This document shows positions 26,669 through 36,751 of a DNA stretch of 64,000 nt, piece by piece. The stretch is from assembly GCF_900182605.1 (NCBI RefSeq), contig NZ_FXTB01000004.1, forward strand, positions 1-64,000. Direction: 5' to 3'. The stretch comes from Saccharicrinis carchari (lineage in GTDB: Bacteria; Bacteroidota; Bacteroidia; Bacteroidales; Marinilabiliaceae). Under the pieces are notes generated by a model. The model saw only the letters and a program-made list of their open reading frames with translations. It was not told where the DNA came from and made no database searches. Each line of letters opens with the position of its first letter. The first letter of the stretch is position 1. Made by a program: the position numbers and the translations under genes.

Positions 26669-27373
26669 CTATAGCATATTAAATTGAATGCCCTTTTTAA
26701 TTAATTCTGCTGTATTTTTTGCTTTAAGCTTTTCTTTAAGGTGATTACGGTGAGTTACAACTGTATTTGGGCAGATATTAAGCTTGCGGCCAATTATTTT
26801 TGCCGAATCGCCGGAAGCCATTAATTGGAGTACCTGCTTTTCTCTGTTGGTGATCTGCTTACTGTAAGGTTCATCTCCCTCGTTTAGAATTTTATCATAT
26901 TTTTGAATAAATCCAATCAGTTTTTCCGTAGTATTTCTGCTTGTATTATCTGCGCTTATAATACTCACTCTTGTTTGCACCCATAACTCTTTTTTATGTT
27001 TCATTTTGCACATAATAAATTTGATCGGTTTATTGGCAATCTGATTAATTGCTTCCTTTTCTTCGTTTAAAAGAATTACTATATCACAGACCAACTGGGG
27101 GTAATCGTTGGAGTGTATAAGCGATTTAAAAAACAGTAAACCCTTTCCAATGAATTCCTCGGCCGAGTGACCTGTAATGTAATTGATGGATTCTGCCATA
27201 TATATGCACCTATTGCTGTGTAAATCGAAAATAAATGCGGTGCTATGTTTAGTTTGATTAAATAAGTTCACCAATTGATAAGGAAAAGGGTTTCTAATTC
27301 TTCCATTCTCTTTTATTGAATTATAGTTTAGGTTTATTTTTTTCATGACGATAAGCTTTTGTACTTTTAGCAA
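26669..27373 (-). CDS. PAS-LuxR type transcriptional regulator
   Basis: Up to 234 aa. The N-terminal half has a PAS-like fold (STAFIFDLHSNRCIYMAESI, ITGHSAEEFIGKG) and the C-terminus a LuxR/GerE helix-turn-helix: TNREKQVLQLMASGDSAKII followed by GRKLNICPNTVVTHRNHLKE. There is no receiver domain, so a phosphorelay signal is unlikely; a small ligand or partner bound by the PAS domain is more likely. The true start is probably 27346 (MKKINLNYN, 225 aa). It is the closest regulator to the eCIS cluster, on the same strand and 306 bp upstream, so control of the cluster is a fair guess. Confidence 0.85.
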   Translation of the reverse strand: MLKVQKLIVMKKINLNYNSIKENGRIRNPFPYQLVNLFNQTKHSTAFIFDLHSNRCIYMAESINYITGHSAEEFIGKGLLFFKSLIHSNDYPQLVCDIVILLNEEKEAINQIANKPIKFIMCKMKHKKELWVQTRVSIISADNTSRNTTEKLIGFIQKYDKILNEGDEPYSKQITNREKQVLQLMASGDSAKIIGRKLNICPNTVVTHRNHLKEKLKAKNTAELIKKGIQFNML

Positions 27374-27602
27374 AATATAAGGCTAAATAAAGCTTACGTC
27401 AATGGTTACCAGTAAGTTTATTTACATAAAACACTTCATCCAATTAAATTTGCTATGTGTATTTTGAGAATTGATTGAAGTAAAAAAAAGAATATTGCTG
27501 TTTTAACAATCTTGCCCACAACTGCGCATCCTGGAGGATAGAATAACCCGATTTATTGGAGTTATTAATTAAATTATTTATGCAATAATTAAACTAAAAA
27601 CA

Positions 27603-28709
27603 ATGCTAAGAAAGATCTTTATAATCGTTGGTATTTTGTTAACTACTAAAAACCTATGGGCAACCCAGCCCAAAACGCTACGATTAGGTGTTGCGGGACT
27701 TACCCATGGACATGTAGGCTGGATATTGAGTCGCAAAGATTCGGGAGATGTAAAGATGGTGGGTATTGTGGAAACCAACAAGGTACTAGCACAACGTTTG
27801 TCATCACAGTACGGTTTTTCCATGAATATAGTGTACGATACGATGGAAGAAATGATAGCGGCCACCCAACCCGAAGCGGTAGCTGCTTTTGGGAGTATAT
27901 ATGAACATTTGATGGTTGTTGAAGCCTGTGCTCCAGCAGGAATACACGTTATGGTGGAAAAACCCTTAGCCGTAAATCTTGCCCATGCTAAAAAAATGAA
28001 AGCTCTTGCGCAAAAGCACAACATACACTTGCTCACCAATTACGAAACATCGTGGTATCCCACAAACTTTAAAGCCCACCAACTACTGCATGATGGTGCC
28101 ATAGGAGAGCTGAGGAAAGTGATTATTCGCGATGGACACAGCGGTTTTAAAAACGTTAAAATAAACGACGAATTCTTCCAATGGCTTACAGACCCCGTTT
28201 TGAACGGTGGAGGTGCTATAATGGACTTTGGCTGTTATGGGGCCAATTTGATGACTTGGCTGCTAAAAGGAGAAAAACCTAATTCAATTACCGCGGTAAC
28301 CCAGCAACTGCAGCCTGAAGTTAACCCCAAGGTTGACGACGATGCCACCATCCTACTTAATTATGATAAAGCGATGGCTATCCTACAGCCTTCCTGGAAC
28401 TGGCCTATCGGAAGGAAAGACATGGAGTTGTATGGCACAACGGGAGTTATTTACGCCGACAACCGTAACCAATTGCGGGTACGTAAGGCCGAGGGATACG
28501 ATGGATTTAGCGAAGAAACGTTTCAATTGCAGGAGCGACCGGCTCCTTTTAACGATCCCTTTGCCGTGCTTGCTGCCCTTATACATGGGAGCCTGGAATT
28601 AGAAAAGTTCGATCCTTACTCAATTGAAAATAATATGATTACTATGGAAATTCTGGATAGTGCCGTAAAAAGTGCTAAAAGTAAGCAAACCGTGCAACTT
28701 AAAGAATAA
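27603..28709 (+). CDS. Secreted Gfo/Idh/MocA-family oxidoreductase
   Basis: A 368-aa protein with an N-terminal signal peptide (about 20 residues, ending near NLWA). The Rossmann motif is LRLGVAGLTHGHVGWILS and the conserved EKPLAVNLAHAKKM follows (near residue 118). The C-terminal domain has the usual beta-sheet with GGGAIMDFGCYGANL. Members oxidise or epimerise sugars with NAD(P); secreted ones in Bacteroidota often accompany sulfatases and glycosidases. It is followed after about 290 bp by a sulfatase on the same strand. The exact substrate is not known. Confidence 0.85.
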   Translation: MLRKIFIIVGILLTTKNLWATQPKTLRLGVAGLTHGHVGWILSRKDSGDVKMVGIVETNKVLAQRLSSQYGFSMNIVYDTMEEMIAATQPEAVAAFGSIYEHLMVVEACAPAGIHVMVEKPLAVNLAHAKKMKALAQKHNIHLLTNYETSWYPTNFKAHQLLHDGAIGELRKVIIRDGHSGFKNVKINDEFFQWLTDPVLNGGGAIMDFGCYGANLMTWLLKGEKPNSITAVTQQLQPEVNPKVDDDATILLNYDKAMAILQPSWNWPIGRKDMELYGTTGVIYADNRNQLRVRKAEGYDGFSEETFQLQERPAPFNDPFAVLAALIHGSLELEKFDPYSIENNMITMEILDSAVKSAKSKQTVQLKE

Positions 28710-29001
28710 GCGATAGTGGAATTTATGCCTTTGTATCAGGCACTTAATAGGCAACGAAAACCAATACCGCCAAAAGGTGGTACAAAGGCATTTGTTGTAA
28801 GTAGAAAGACTCTTGCGACCGGGTAAAACGTATACTCTTAAACTATACTTTTTACAAAAAGGTAGCAATATGAAACGAGCTATGAGAGTAGCTTCTCACA
28901 CTACCTGTCCCGCAAAGGCGGGAGGGGAATGATTGTAATGGCGAGTTCCCCCGATAAAATATCGGGGCAAGCTTTGCGGCAAAAAAATTAATTATAAACA
29001 C
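28710..29001. repeat. Intergenic palindromes
   Basis: A 292-bp gap with three inverted repeats: ATGCCTTTGTA (28725-28735) with TACAAAGGCAT (28781-28791), TCCCGC/GCGGGA (28908-28923) and CCCCGATA/TATCGGGG (28949-28967). The last two are typical small Bacteroidota intergenic palindromes. No gene is seen. Confidence 0.65.
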
Positions 29002-30423
29002 ATGAAATCTATCTTATATTTTATTGCATTACTTGTATCAATATTATTGACCGGGATCAGTATGATGGCCGAAAAATTACCATCTCCTCCGAATATAATA
29101 CTCGTTTATCTTGATGACATGGGTTATGGCGACTTAAGCATTACAGGTTCCAAGGGGTACGGTACGCCCAATATCGACCAGTTGGCCAGGGAAGGAATAT
29201 TCTTCTCACATTATTATTCGCCGCAAGCTGTTTGCAGTGCATCTCGCGCAGGAATATTAACGGGTTGCTACCCCAACCGTGTAGGTTTTGCAGGGGCGAT
29301 TGATCACAACTCTAAAATGGGTCTTAGCAGTGAAGAGGAAACCATAGCCCGGATTTTGAAAAAGAAAGGATATGCCACCGCGGCTTTCGGCAAATGGCAT
29401 TTGGGCTGTATCCCCCAATTTATGCCGCTACAGCATGGCTTCGACGAATTTTATGGCATCCCCTATTCGCACGACATGTGGCCCAATCACCCGATAACCA
29501 AAAATTATTACCCGCCCTTACCCCTTTATGATGGGGAGCAAGTGGTTGAAACTATGCCCGACATAAAACAGTTTACCACCAAGTTTACTGAGAAGACTAT
29601 CGATTTTATTGGACACAATAAAAACAAACCATTCTTTATTTACCTCGCTCACCCCATGCCACATGTGCCATTGGCGGTTTCCGATAAATTCAGGGGTAAA
29701 TCGCAACAGGGACTATACGGCGATGTGATGATGGAAATAGACTGGAGCGTTGGTCAAATATTGCATAAAATTAAAGATCTGGGAATAGATGAAAATACAC
29801 TCGTTATATTCACTTCCGACAACGGCCCTTGGTTAAACTATGGAAATCATGCGGGTAGTACGGGCGGTTTGCGTGAGGGAAAGGGCACCAGCTACGAGGG
29901 TGGGCAACGCGTTCCCTGCCTGATGAGGTGGAAAGGCACTATTCCTGAGGGGATGATTTGCAACAAATTGGTTTCGGGTATTGATATCCTTCCAACCCTG
30001 GCTGCAATTTCCGGAGCTCCGTTGCCTGCGAAACGAATAGACGGGGTGGATTTATCTGCCCTGATAAAAGGTGACCAAAGAGCCAACCCACGGCAATCAT
30101 TTTATTACTACTACCGGCGCAACAGTCTGGAGGCTGTAAGCAATGGTGACTTTAAGCTGGTGTTTGCACACCCGGGTCGTACTTACCAGGGTTTTGCCCC
30201 GGGTAAAGACGGCATGCCGGGCAATGCCAACGAAAACTTTAACTTCCCGGATGCTTTGTATGATCTGCGTCGCGATCCGGGCGAGCGTTACGACGTGATG
30301 TCATCGTATCCCCATATCGTAAAAGAGCTGGAAAAGATGGCCGATATAGCACGTGAAGATTTGGGGGACGATCTTACAGGAAACCCCGGAAAAAACCGCA
30401 GGCCACCTGGAAGAGTGCATTAA
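29002..30423 (+). CDS. Secreted sulfatase (S1 family)
   Basis: A 473-aa protein with an N-terminal signal peptide. The formylglycine site is CSASR with the active cysteine at residue 78, followed by AGILTG, which fits the C-x-(A/P)-x-R rule. Metal ligands lie in VYLDDMGYGD (Asp38-Asp39) and in TSDNGPW. KWHLG and the downstream PHVPLAV are also family motifs. A Cys-type site needs maturation by an anaerobic (anSME) or FGE enzyme, not seen in this window. Substrate is unknown; a sulfated glycan is likely given the glycan genes nearby. Confidence 0.93.
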   Translation: MKSILYFIALLVSILLTGISMMAEKLPSPPNIILVYLDDMGYGDLSITGSKGYGTPNIDQLAREGIFFSHYYSPQAVCSASRAGILTGCYPNRVGFAGAIDHNSKMGLSSEEETIARILKKKGYATAAFGKWHLGCIPQFMPLQHGFDEFYGIPYSHDMWPNHPITKNYYPPLPLYDGEQVVETMPDIKQFTTKFTEKTIDFIGHNKNKPFFIYLAHPMPHVPLAVSDKFRGKSQQGLYGDVMMEIDWSVGQILHKIKDLGIDENTLVIFTSDNGPWLNYGNHAGSTGGLREGKGTSYEGGQRVPCLMRWKGTIPEGMICNKLVSGIDILPTLAAISGAPLPAKRIDGVDLSALIKGDQRANPRQSFYYYYRRNSLEAVSNGDFKLVFAHPGRTYQGFAPGKDGMPGNANENFNFPDALYDLRRDPGERYDVMSSYPHIVKELEKMADIAREDLGDDLTGNPGKNRRPPGRVH

Positions 30424-30495
30424 ATGAATGAGCAATATGGGATAGATGAAAAAAACATTGCGCTGCCCTTTGCCCTCAGCTATGTTAAAAAAACT

Positions 30496-30789
30496 ATGCA
30501 TAGGGCATTTATAATTTTATTTCTGGTGCTGCCTTTCAATGCACAAGAAAATTAGGCCCCCATCCTCCATTAAACTCGCCGGATTCCTGGACCATAGTCC
30601 TGTCCGCCAATCCCGGGACTTACGATAAATTTGAACCCAATCAGCCCATCTTAGAACTGATGACGGTGTGGATGAGCGAAACATCAACCATCTCAACATT
30701 AAAATGGTGCTTTGGGTGGCGGATGGATGGGGAACGTCGGCGACCGCTGGTTACGCAAATTGGCGTTTATGCCCAATGGAAAAAAAGTG
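30496..30789 (+). pseudogene. Broken metallophosphoesterase, 5' fragment
   Basis: Remains of a calcineurin-like phosphoesterase with at least two frameshifts. It opens with a signal peptide (MHRAFIILFLVLPFNAQEN, then a stop at 30553). The next frame reads SPDSWTIVLSANPGTYDKFE and then PNQPILELMTVWMSE; a third frame reads NINHLNIKMVLWVADGW before a stop. These pieces line up in order with the N-terminus of a common secreted Bacteroidota family (from memory of that family: W-x-(I/V)-V-L-P-D-P-Q-T-Y, then NIKMVLCTGD). The metal-binding parts further on are gone. The rest of the 407-bp gap (30424-30830) shows nothing else. Confidence 0.5.
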
Positions 30790-30830
30790 AAAAAAATATT
30801 TTCACCCTTTAAACAAATGAGACTCATCCT

Positions 30831-32228
30831 TTACTGCCATCCACCACCCAGCGAACGATAAATCTCCACCAATGCATTCAGTTGGGTAAATTGAGCATTG
30901 ATAAGATCCAGTTGTGAAAACAGGGCATTTTGCCGTGCGGTAATTACTTCCAAATAATTGATCAATCCGTTGTTCAGCAACTCTTCGGAATAGCCTGTTG
31001 CCAAATCGTAAGCCTCGAACTCACGGCTTTTAATTTCTATACGCTCTTCTGCAGCTTTAAAAGTGTAGAGCGCATCTGAAACTTCCTTACCGGCATTTAA
31101 AATACTAAGCTTAAAATTAAGTAAAGCCTGCTCCTGCTGCACCTTGGCAACTTCGTGCTGGGTACGGACTCGTCGGCCATTAAAAATGGGTTGTGCTAAG
31201 GAACCCACGGCCGAGCTAAACAAAGAGTTGGCATCCAACAGATCTGCCAGCTCTAAACTCTGCAAGCCACCATTGGCCGATATGTTTAGTGATGGATAAA
31301 AATTACTTCGCGCCACATTGGTCAGTTCAAAGGCATTAATCAGCTTATATTCCGCCGCCAAAACATCAGGTCGGTTACGCAGTAGTTGCACAGGAAAACC
31401 CACTTTCACTTCTTCTAGTATTTCTTGCTCTTTGAGGCTGCCCCGTTGAATACTTTGAGGTGCCTCGCCCAATAAAATAGACATGGTGTTTTCCAACAGC
31501 TTAATATTTGTTTTTATATCCACCAATAAGGCCATAGCACTATAAAGCTGTGCCTCGGTTTGCTTTACGCCCACCTCATTAACATAGCCGGCTTCTTTCA
31601 GGGCCTTGGTGGTCTCCAGACTACTTTTCCGGTTGGCAATGGTCATTTCAGTTATCCTCAACTGTTCATCAAAGGAAAGCAGTCGATAATAAACCGAAGC
31701 AATACTGGCGATAAGTTGTGTTTTTACCACTTTATGCGCCGCCACCGTTTGCAGATACGAAGCTTCAAAAGCCCTTTTGTTGCTTCTGATCTTTCCCCAT
31801 ATATCCGCTTCCCACGATGCACCGACCGAAAGTTCGTACTGGGTTAAACTCCTTCCCACCGCGGCACCGGTGGGACTATTTTCTGAGGGATTTTGATAGG
31901 CCACTTGCCCCGATGCACCTATACTTGGCAAATATCCTGCTTTACCCTGTTTAAAATAAGCCTCAGCAGCCAGTATCTGCTGCACGGCAATTCTTATATC
32001 TATATTGTTCTCAAGGCCTTTACTGATGTGTCTGATCAACAGCGGATCTGTAAATAACTCGGTATAGGAAAGCTCGGCTATGCTAATACTGTCCGAAGGC
32101 AGTTGATCCGTTCTATATTGAGCCTCGTTGACTACCGTTGGTTGCTGATAATTACGAGCCACAAAACACGATTGCAGGGAAAACAAACTTATTAGGCCGA
32201 AGATTAGTATATATTTTATATGTGTCAT
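30831..32228 (-). CDS. Outer-membrane efflux lipoprotein (TolC/NodT family)
   Basis: A 465-aa OMF protein. The signal peptide ends in a lipobox LQSC (Cys near residue 21). Two OEP repeats follow, with NIDIRIAVQQILAAEAYFKQ, GASWEADIWGKIRSNKRAFE and, in the second half, LLRNRPDVLAAEYKL. It forms the outer-membrane channel of the RND pump encoded just upstream. It is the last gene of the three-gene minus-strand operon, 92 bp after the RND gene. Confidence 0.95.
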   Translation of the reverse strand: MTHIKYILIFGLISLFSLQSCFVARNYQQPTVVNEAQYRTDQLPSDSISIAELSYTELFTDPLLIRHISKGLENNIDIRIAVQQILAAEAYFKQGKAGYLPSIGASGQVAYQNPSENSPTGAAVGRSLTQYELSVGASWEADIWGKIRSNKRAFEASYLQTVAAHKVVKTQLIASIASVYYRLLSFDEQLRITEMTIANRKSSLETTKALKEAGYVNEVGVKQTEAQLYSAMALLVDIKTNIKLLENTMSILLGEAPQSIQRGSLKEQEILEEVKVGFPVQLLRNRPDVLAAEYKLINAFELTNVARSNFYPSLNISANGGLQSLELADLLDANSLFSSAVGSLAQPIFNGRRVRTQHEVAKVQQEQALLNFKLSILNAGKEVSDALYTFKAAEERIEIKSREFEAYDLATGYSEELLNNGLINYLEVITARQNALFSQLDLINAQFTQLNALVEIYRSLGGGWQ

Positions 32229-32320
32229 TTGTTCAGTATTAGTATCAGGAAATGCGTATCAAGTATCAAGACAGAAGAACGCTGGATAATAAATCTCAGG
32301 TTCAACGTTTTGTACTTATA

Positions 32321-35300
32321 CTAAGTCATGCTTTTTTCCGCACTTACTTCAGGTTTTCCACTGATTTTTTCCTGAAGCCATTCGAATAAAATATAGAGCA
32401 GGGGCACCACAAACACGCCCAACAAGGTACCTACGAGCAAACCCCCTACGGCACCTGTGCCAATAGATCGGTTTCCTGAAGCACCAGTTCCACTCGCAAA
32501 AACCAATGGCATTAAGCCAATGATAAAAGCGAAGGAGGTCATCAATATGGGTCTCAGCCGCACTTTTGCACCGTCATAGGCGGCTTCTACTATGGAGAAT
32601 CCGGCTCTGCGCCTTTGCATTGAAAATTCAACAATTAAAATAGCATTTTTAGCCAGTAGCCCTATCAGCATTATCAAGGATATCTGAAAGTAGATATTCA
32701 ACTCCAAGCCTGTTAATTTAGTGCTGATATAGGCCCCCATGATACCTACCGGGAGCGAAAGCAAAACTGCCAATGGCAATAGATAACTTTCGTACTGAGC
32801 GGCCAGCAGAAAAAACACAAACATAATGCTTAGGATGAGGATAAATGTGGTTTGGTTGCCTGCTGCAATTTCTTCACGAGTCAGACCGGAGAAATCCACA
32901 AAAAAGTTTTGGGGTAAGGCTGTCGAACTCACCTCCTGAACGGCTTTAATAGCATCCCCTGAAGAATAACCGGGGGCCGCTGCTCCGTTTACACTGGCCG
33001 AATTAAATAGGTTGAAGCGGGTAACCGCCTGTGGGCCATACACTCTTTTTAGGGATATAAATGCAGTTATTGGTGCCATCTTTCCTGAAGCGTTTCGCAC
33101 AAACATACTGTTTAAATCTTCCGTTTTGGCCCTATCGATGGGCAAAGCCTGCACAAATACCCTGTATTGCTTTCCGAAACGTGAAAAATCAGCCGCATAA
33201 ATGCCTCCTATATAACCTTGCAAGGTAGCAAAAATACTACTGATGGACACACCGGCCTCCTTGGCCTTGGGTACATTGAGCATGATTTCGTATTGCGGAT
33301 AATTGGTGTTGAACGAGCTTTGTGCATAGGCAATTTCAGGGCGTTGCATCAAGGTAAACAGAAAGTCCTTGGATACCTTGTCCAACTCGGTAAAATCGCC
33401 TCCCAGCCTATCTAAAACGTTTAGCTCGAAACCCGAAGAAACACCAAAACCCGGTATGCTCGGTGGAGCAAAAAACAGTATATTGGCATCGGGGATATTA
33501 ATGGCAGCCTGATACATCCTGGCAATGATGGCTTCAGACGACAATGAATCTTCCTTTCGCTCGTCCCATGGTTTCAGTTTTAAAAATCCTGTACCATAGT
33601 TACTGCCGGCACCGGAAATTAAACTAAATCCATTTATCAGCGAACCGCCAGCCGTGCCTGGTATATCTTTTATTTTACTATAAAGCTCCTGTGTCACAGC
33701 CACTGTTCTGTCCAGTGAAGCACCTACGGGGAGCTCAATATTGGTAAATACCACCCCTCTATCCTCGTTGGGTACAAAACCTGTAGGTGTTGTGGTTGCC
33801 GTCCAAAAAATAAGAAGTACAGAGGCCACCAAAATGGCACCTGTAATCCACTTGTGTTTGTACAAGTACGACAGCGAGTGTACGTATTTTTTTGTGGTCT
33901 TAGAAAATGCAATATTAAAAGCGAAAAAAAAGCGCTGGCCCCAATTCATATCTGATTTTTCGCGATGTCGATGTGGCTTTAAAAACAAGGCACATAATGC
34001 AGGGCTAAGCGTTAAAGCATTCACTGCCGAAATGGTTATGGCAATAATTAGTGTAACCCCAAACTGCTCATAAAAAACGCCGGTAGGACCTGTGATAAAA
34101 GTAACAGGGATAAACACGGCAGCCATCACCATAGTAATGGAAATGATGGCACCGGTAATTTCCTCCATGGCTTTGTGGGTCGCTACCCGGGCACTTTTTT
34201 CTCCTTCTTCCAGTTTGGCATGTACCGCCTCCACCACCACAATGGCATCATCCACCACAATTCCGATGGCCAGCACCAGGGCAAATAAGGTCAATAGGTT
34301 TACCGAATATCCAAACAGCCCCAAAAAGAAAAACGTACCAATTATAGAAACCGGAACGGCGATGGCCGGAATAAGTGTAGATCTAAAATCCTGAAGGAAA
34401 ATATACACTACTATAAACACCAAAATAAAAGCTTCAATAAGAGTGGTAATCACCTTGGCAATAGACGCATTTAAAAATTCGTTGGTATCAAAGTTTATTA
34501 GGGTAGTTAAACCTTCGGGATAATCTTTCTCCAACTCATGCAAGGTACTGTGCACATTTTCAATTATTTCTTTCGCATTAGAGCCCGGTGTTTGATACAC
34601 CCCCATGCTCACACCGGGTAGGCCGTTGGTGTTGGATATTACGGTATACCCTTCGGCATCCAACTCCACTTTGGCCAAATCTTTTAAGCGCAAAAACTGA
34701 CCGTTATCCAAGGCCTTGATAACGATATCGCCAAATTCCTCTGCCGTTTTATATCTTCCTGCGTAAGTCATTACATATTCAAAAGCCTGACCACTATTTT
34801 GGCCTAAAGCTCCGGCAGCAGCTTCTAAACTTTGCTCATTAATAGCTGCCGTAATATCCGATGGCATTAGCTTGTAGGCGGCCAGTTTATCGGGTTGCAG
34901 CCATATACGCATGGCATAATTCTTGGCGCCCAGCACACTTACATCACCTACCCCATTTAAACGTTTAAGCGCTGGTAGTACATTAATATTTAAATAGTTT
35001 TGAATGTAGGTAGCATCATAATTTTCGTTATCGGAATACACTGTAAGAAACATTAATGCACTGGTTTGCTGCTTTTGGGCCGTCACCCCCGATTGCGTCA
35101 CCTCTCTTGGCAATAAGGGAATAGCTCTGGACACTCTGTTTTGTACGTTAACCGCAGCAATATCAGGGTCTATACCTTGTTTAAAATATACCTGAATACT
35201 GGCACTACCGTTATTACTGGCGGTAGAAGTAATGTAAGTCATCCCCTCCACCCCGTTGATTTGTTCTTCGATGGGAATGATAACACTTTCTAACACCGTT

Positions 35301-35464
35301 TGGGCATTCGCCCCCGGAAAATTGGCCGACACCCGTACTGTGGGTGGAGCAATATCGGGGTATTGGGTTACGGGTAAAGTACTTAAACCAAGTACACCCA
35401 GAATAAGCAATATGATGGAGACCACCGTAGATAAGACTGGCCTGTCTATAAATCTTTTCAGCAT
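32321..35464 (-). CDS. RND multidrug efflux transporter (HAE1, AcrB-like)
   Basis: A 1047-aa RND pump. It opens with MLKRFIDRPVLSTVVSIILL and has 12 predicted membrane segments with two large periplasmic loops. The proton-relay aspartates lie in LAIGIVVDDAIVVVE in TM4, and GLLAKNAILIVEF in the second half provides the matching lysine. The length is normal for the family. It lies 9 bp after the membrane-fusion gene. Substrates are probably hydrophobic drugs, detergents or bile-like compounds, but the sequence does not say which. Confidence 0.96.
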   Translation of the reverse strand: MLKRFIDRPVLSTVVSIILLILGVLGLSTLPVTQYPDIAPPTVRVSANFPGANAQTVLESVIIPIEEQINGVEGMTYITSTASNNGSASIQVYFKQGIDPDIAAVNVQNRVSRAIPLLPREVTQSGVTAQKQQTSALMFLTVYSDNENYDATYIQNYLNINVLPALKRLNGVGDVSVLGAKNYAMRIWLQPDKLAAYKLMPSDITAAINEQSLEAAAGALGQNSGQAFEYVMTYAGRYKTAEEFGDIVIKALDNGQFLRLKDLAKVELDAEGYTVISNTNGLPGVSMGVYQTPGSNAKEIIENVHSTLHELEKDYPEGLTTLINFDTNEFLNASIAKVITTLIEAFILVFIVVYIFLQDFRSTLIPAIAVPVSIIGTFFFLGLFGYSVNLLTLFALVLAIGIVVDDAIVVVEAVHAKLEEGEKSARVATHKAMEEITGAIISITMVMAAVFIPVTFITGPTGVFYEQFGVTLIIAITISAVNALTLSPALCALFLKPHRHREKSDMNWGQRFFFAFNIAFSKTTKKYVHSLSYLYKHKWITGAILVASVLLIFWTATTTPTGFVPNEDRGVVFTNIELPVGASLDRTVAVTQELYSKIKDIPGTAGGSLINGFSLISGAGSNYGTGFLKLKPWDERKEDSLSSEAIIARMYQAAINIPDANILFFAPPSIPGFGVSSGFELNVLDRLGGDFTELDKVSKDFLFTLMQRPEIAYAQSSFNTNYPQYEIMLNVPKAKEAGVSISSIFATLQGYIGGIYAADFSRFGKQYRVFVQALPIDRAKTEDLNSMFVRNASGKMAPITAFISLKRVYGPQAVTRFNLFNSASVNGAAAPGYSSGDAIKAVQEVSSTALPQNFFVDFSGLTREEIAAGNQTTFILILSIMFVFFLLAAQYESYLLPLAVLLSLPVGIMGAYISTKLTGLELNIYFQISLIMLIGLLAKNAILIVEFSMQRRRAGFSIVEAAYDGAKVRLRPILMTSFAFIIGLMPLVFASGTGASGNRSIGTGAVGGLLVGTLLGVFVVPLLYILFEWLQEKISGKPEVSAEKSMT

Positions 35465-35473
35465 TATGATTAA

Positions 35474-36592
35474 TTATTTAAAAACCACATTTAATGAGTT
35501 GGCTATACTATCGAAAGGCATAGGCTGAGGCACGATGGGCGTATTATTACGGATTTTACCCACCCCCTTGGCCACAATCATATCTCCCGCTTTAATCCCT
35601 GATGTTATAACGGCCAGGCTACCCACTCTGTCTTTCACTTTAACTGTAGCAGAAACTGCCAAGGTATCGCCTTGCAGCTTATACACATACACTCTCCCCT
35701 GTTGTTCAAAAGTGGCCGATTCGGGCACTACCACCGCATTTTCGTACCTTATAGGAATACGTATCTTACCGCTGCTCCCATTGGCCAAAAGACGACTGGG
35801 ATTGGGGAAGGTAGCTCTAAAACTTACCGTACCCGTAGAAGGATTTACTTGTCCGGTCACCGTTTCAATCTTGCCCTCCTTTTCGTACACCGACCCATTG
35901 ACTAGCTCAAGAGCTACCGGAGGAAAGTTATTAATTTTTTCGCTTAGCGTACTGCCTTCTGTATTTTGGATAAAATCCAAATAATCACTTTCATTCATTG
36001 CAAAAAATGCGTACACCTCATCAGTTACCGAAACGGTGGTCAATGGCATTGGATCTGCCGGACTAACCAATGTACCCTGCCTGTAAGGAATAGATCCAAC
36101 ATATCCATTTACCGGACTTTTAATGGTTGCATAAGCTATGTTAGCAACAATACTGTTATAGCTGGCTTTAGCTTGTGCCAGTTTGGCTTCGGCTGTAGAC
36201 AGTTGCACTTTACTGATGATATTTTTTTCGACTAAAGGCCTTAACTTCTCTACTTCTACCTGAGCCACATTCATATTTGCTTTGGCTGCACCGGCATCCT
36301 GCGATAAAGCCTGTGTTTCAATCTCAAAAAGTGTTTGTCCTTTTTTAACCCGTTGTCCTTCATCTACCAAAACCGATGTGATATAACCACTCACTTTTGC
36401 CCGTACCGCACTGTTTATGGTGCCTTCGATGCTTACCGGAAAAGAAGTATAACCGGTAACCGTTTTTTGGGGCACCTGAACAACCGGATATGGCATGGCA
36501 CGTTGCTCTTGTCGCTGCCCACCTTTTTGGTTCTGACACGCTGTCAAAAGAAATAAGCTTACTATCAAGCTAAAATAACTCATTTGTTTCAT
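35474..36592 (-). CDS. RND membrane-fusion lipoprotein (AcrA-like)
   Basis: A 372-aa periplasmic adaptor with a lipobox LTAC (Cys near residue 19). The biotinyl-lipoyl domain is split around a helical hairpin (VKKGQTLFEIETQALSQDAG ... IAYATIKSPVNGYVG). It connects the RND pump to the outer-membrane channel. It is the first gene of the efflux operon; no regulator is adjacent. Confidence 0.95.
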   Translation of the reverse strand: MKQMSYFSLIVSLFLLTACQNQKGGQRQEQRAMPYPVVQVPQKTVTGYTSFPVSIEGTINSAVRAKVSGYITSVLVDEGQRVKKGQTLFEIETQALSQDAGAAKANMNVAQVEVEKLRPLVEKNIISKVQLSTAEAKLAQAKASYNSIVANIAYATIKSPVNGYVGSIPYRQGTLVSPADPMPLTTVSVTDEVYAFFAMNESDYLDFIQNTEGSTLSEKINNFPPVALELVNGSVYEKEGKIETVTGQVNPSTGTVSFRATFPNPSRLLANGSSGKIRIPIRYENAVVVPESATFEQQGRVYVYKLQGDTLAVSATVKVKDRVGSLAVITSGIKAGDMIVAKGVGKIRNNTPIVPQPMPFDSIANSLNVVFK

Positions 36593-36751
36593 TGGTTCTA
36601 TTTAGACTTAAAAAGTTTATCTGTAATTTTATTTGCTCGGATAATTTGAACAATAATATAGAATGACCATTAGAAATGTAAAGGGATTATATTGAAAATT
36701 GTTCGCAAATTTATTTAAAAGCAATGGGCTTTACTTTATTTTAACTATAAT

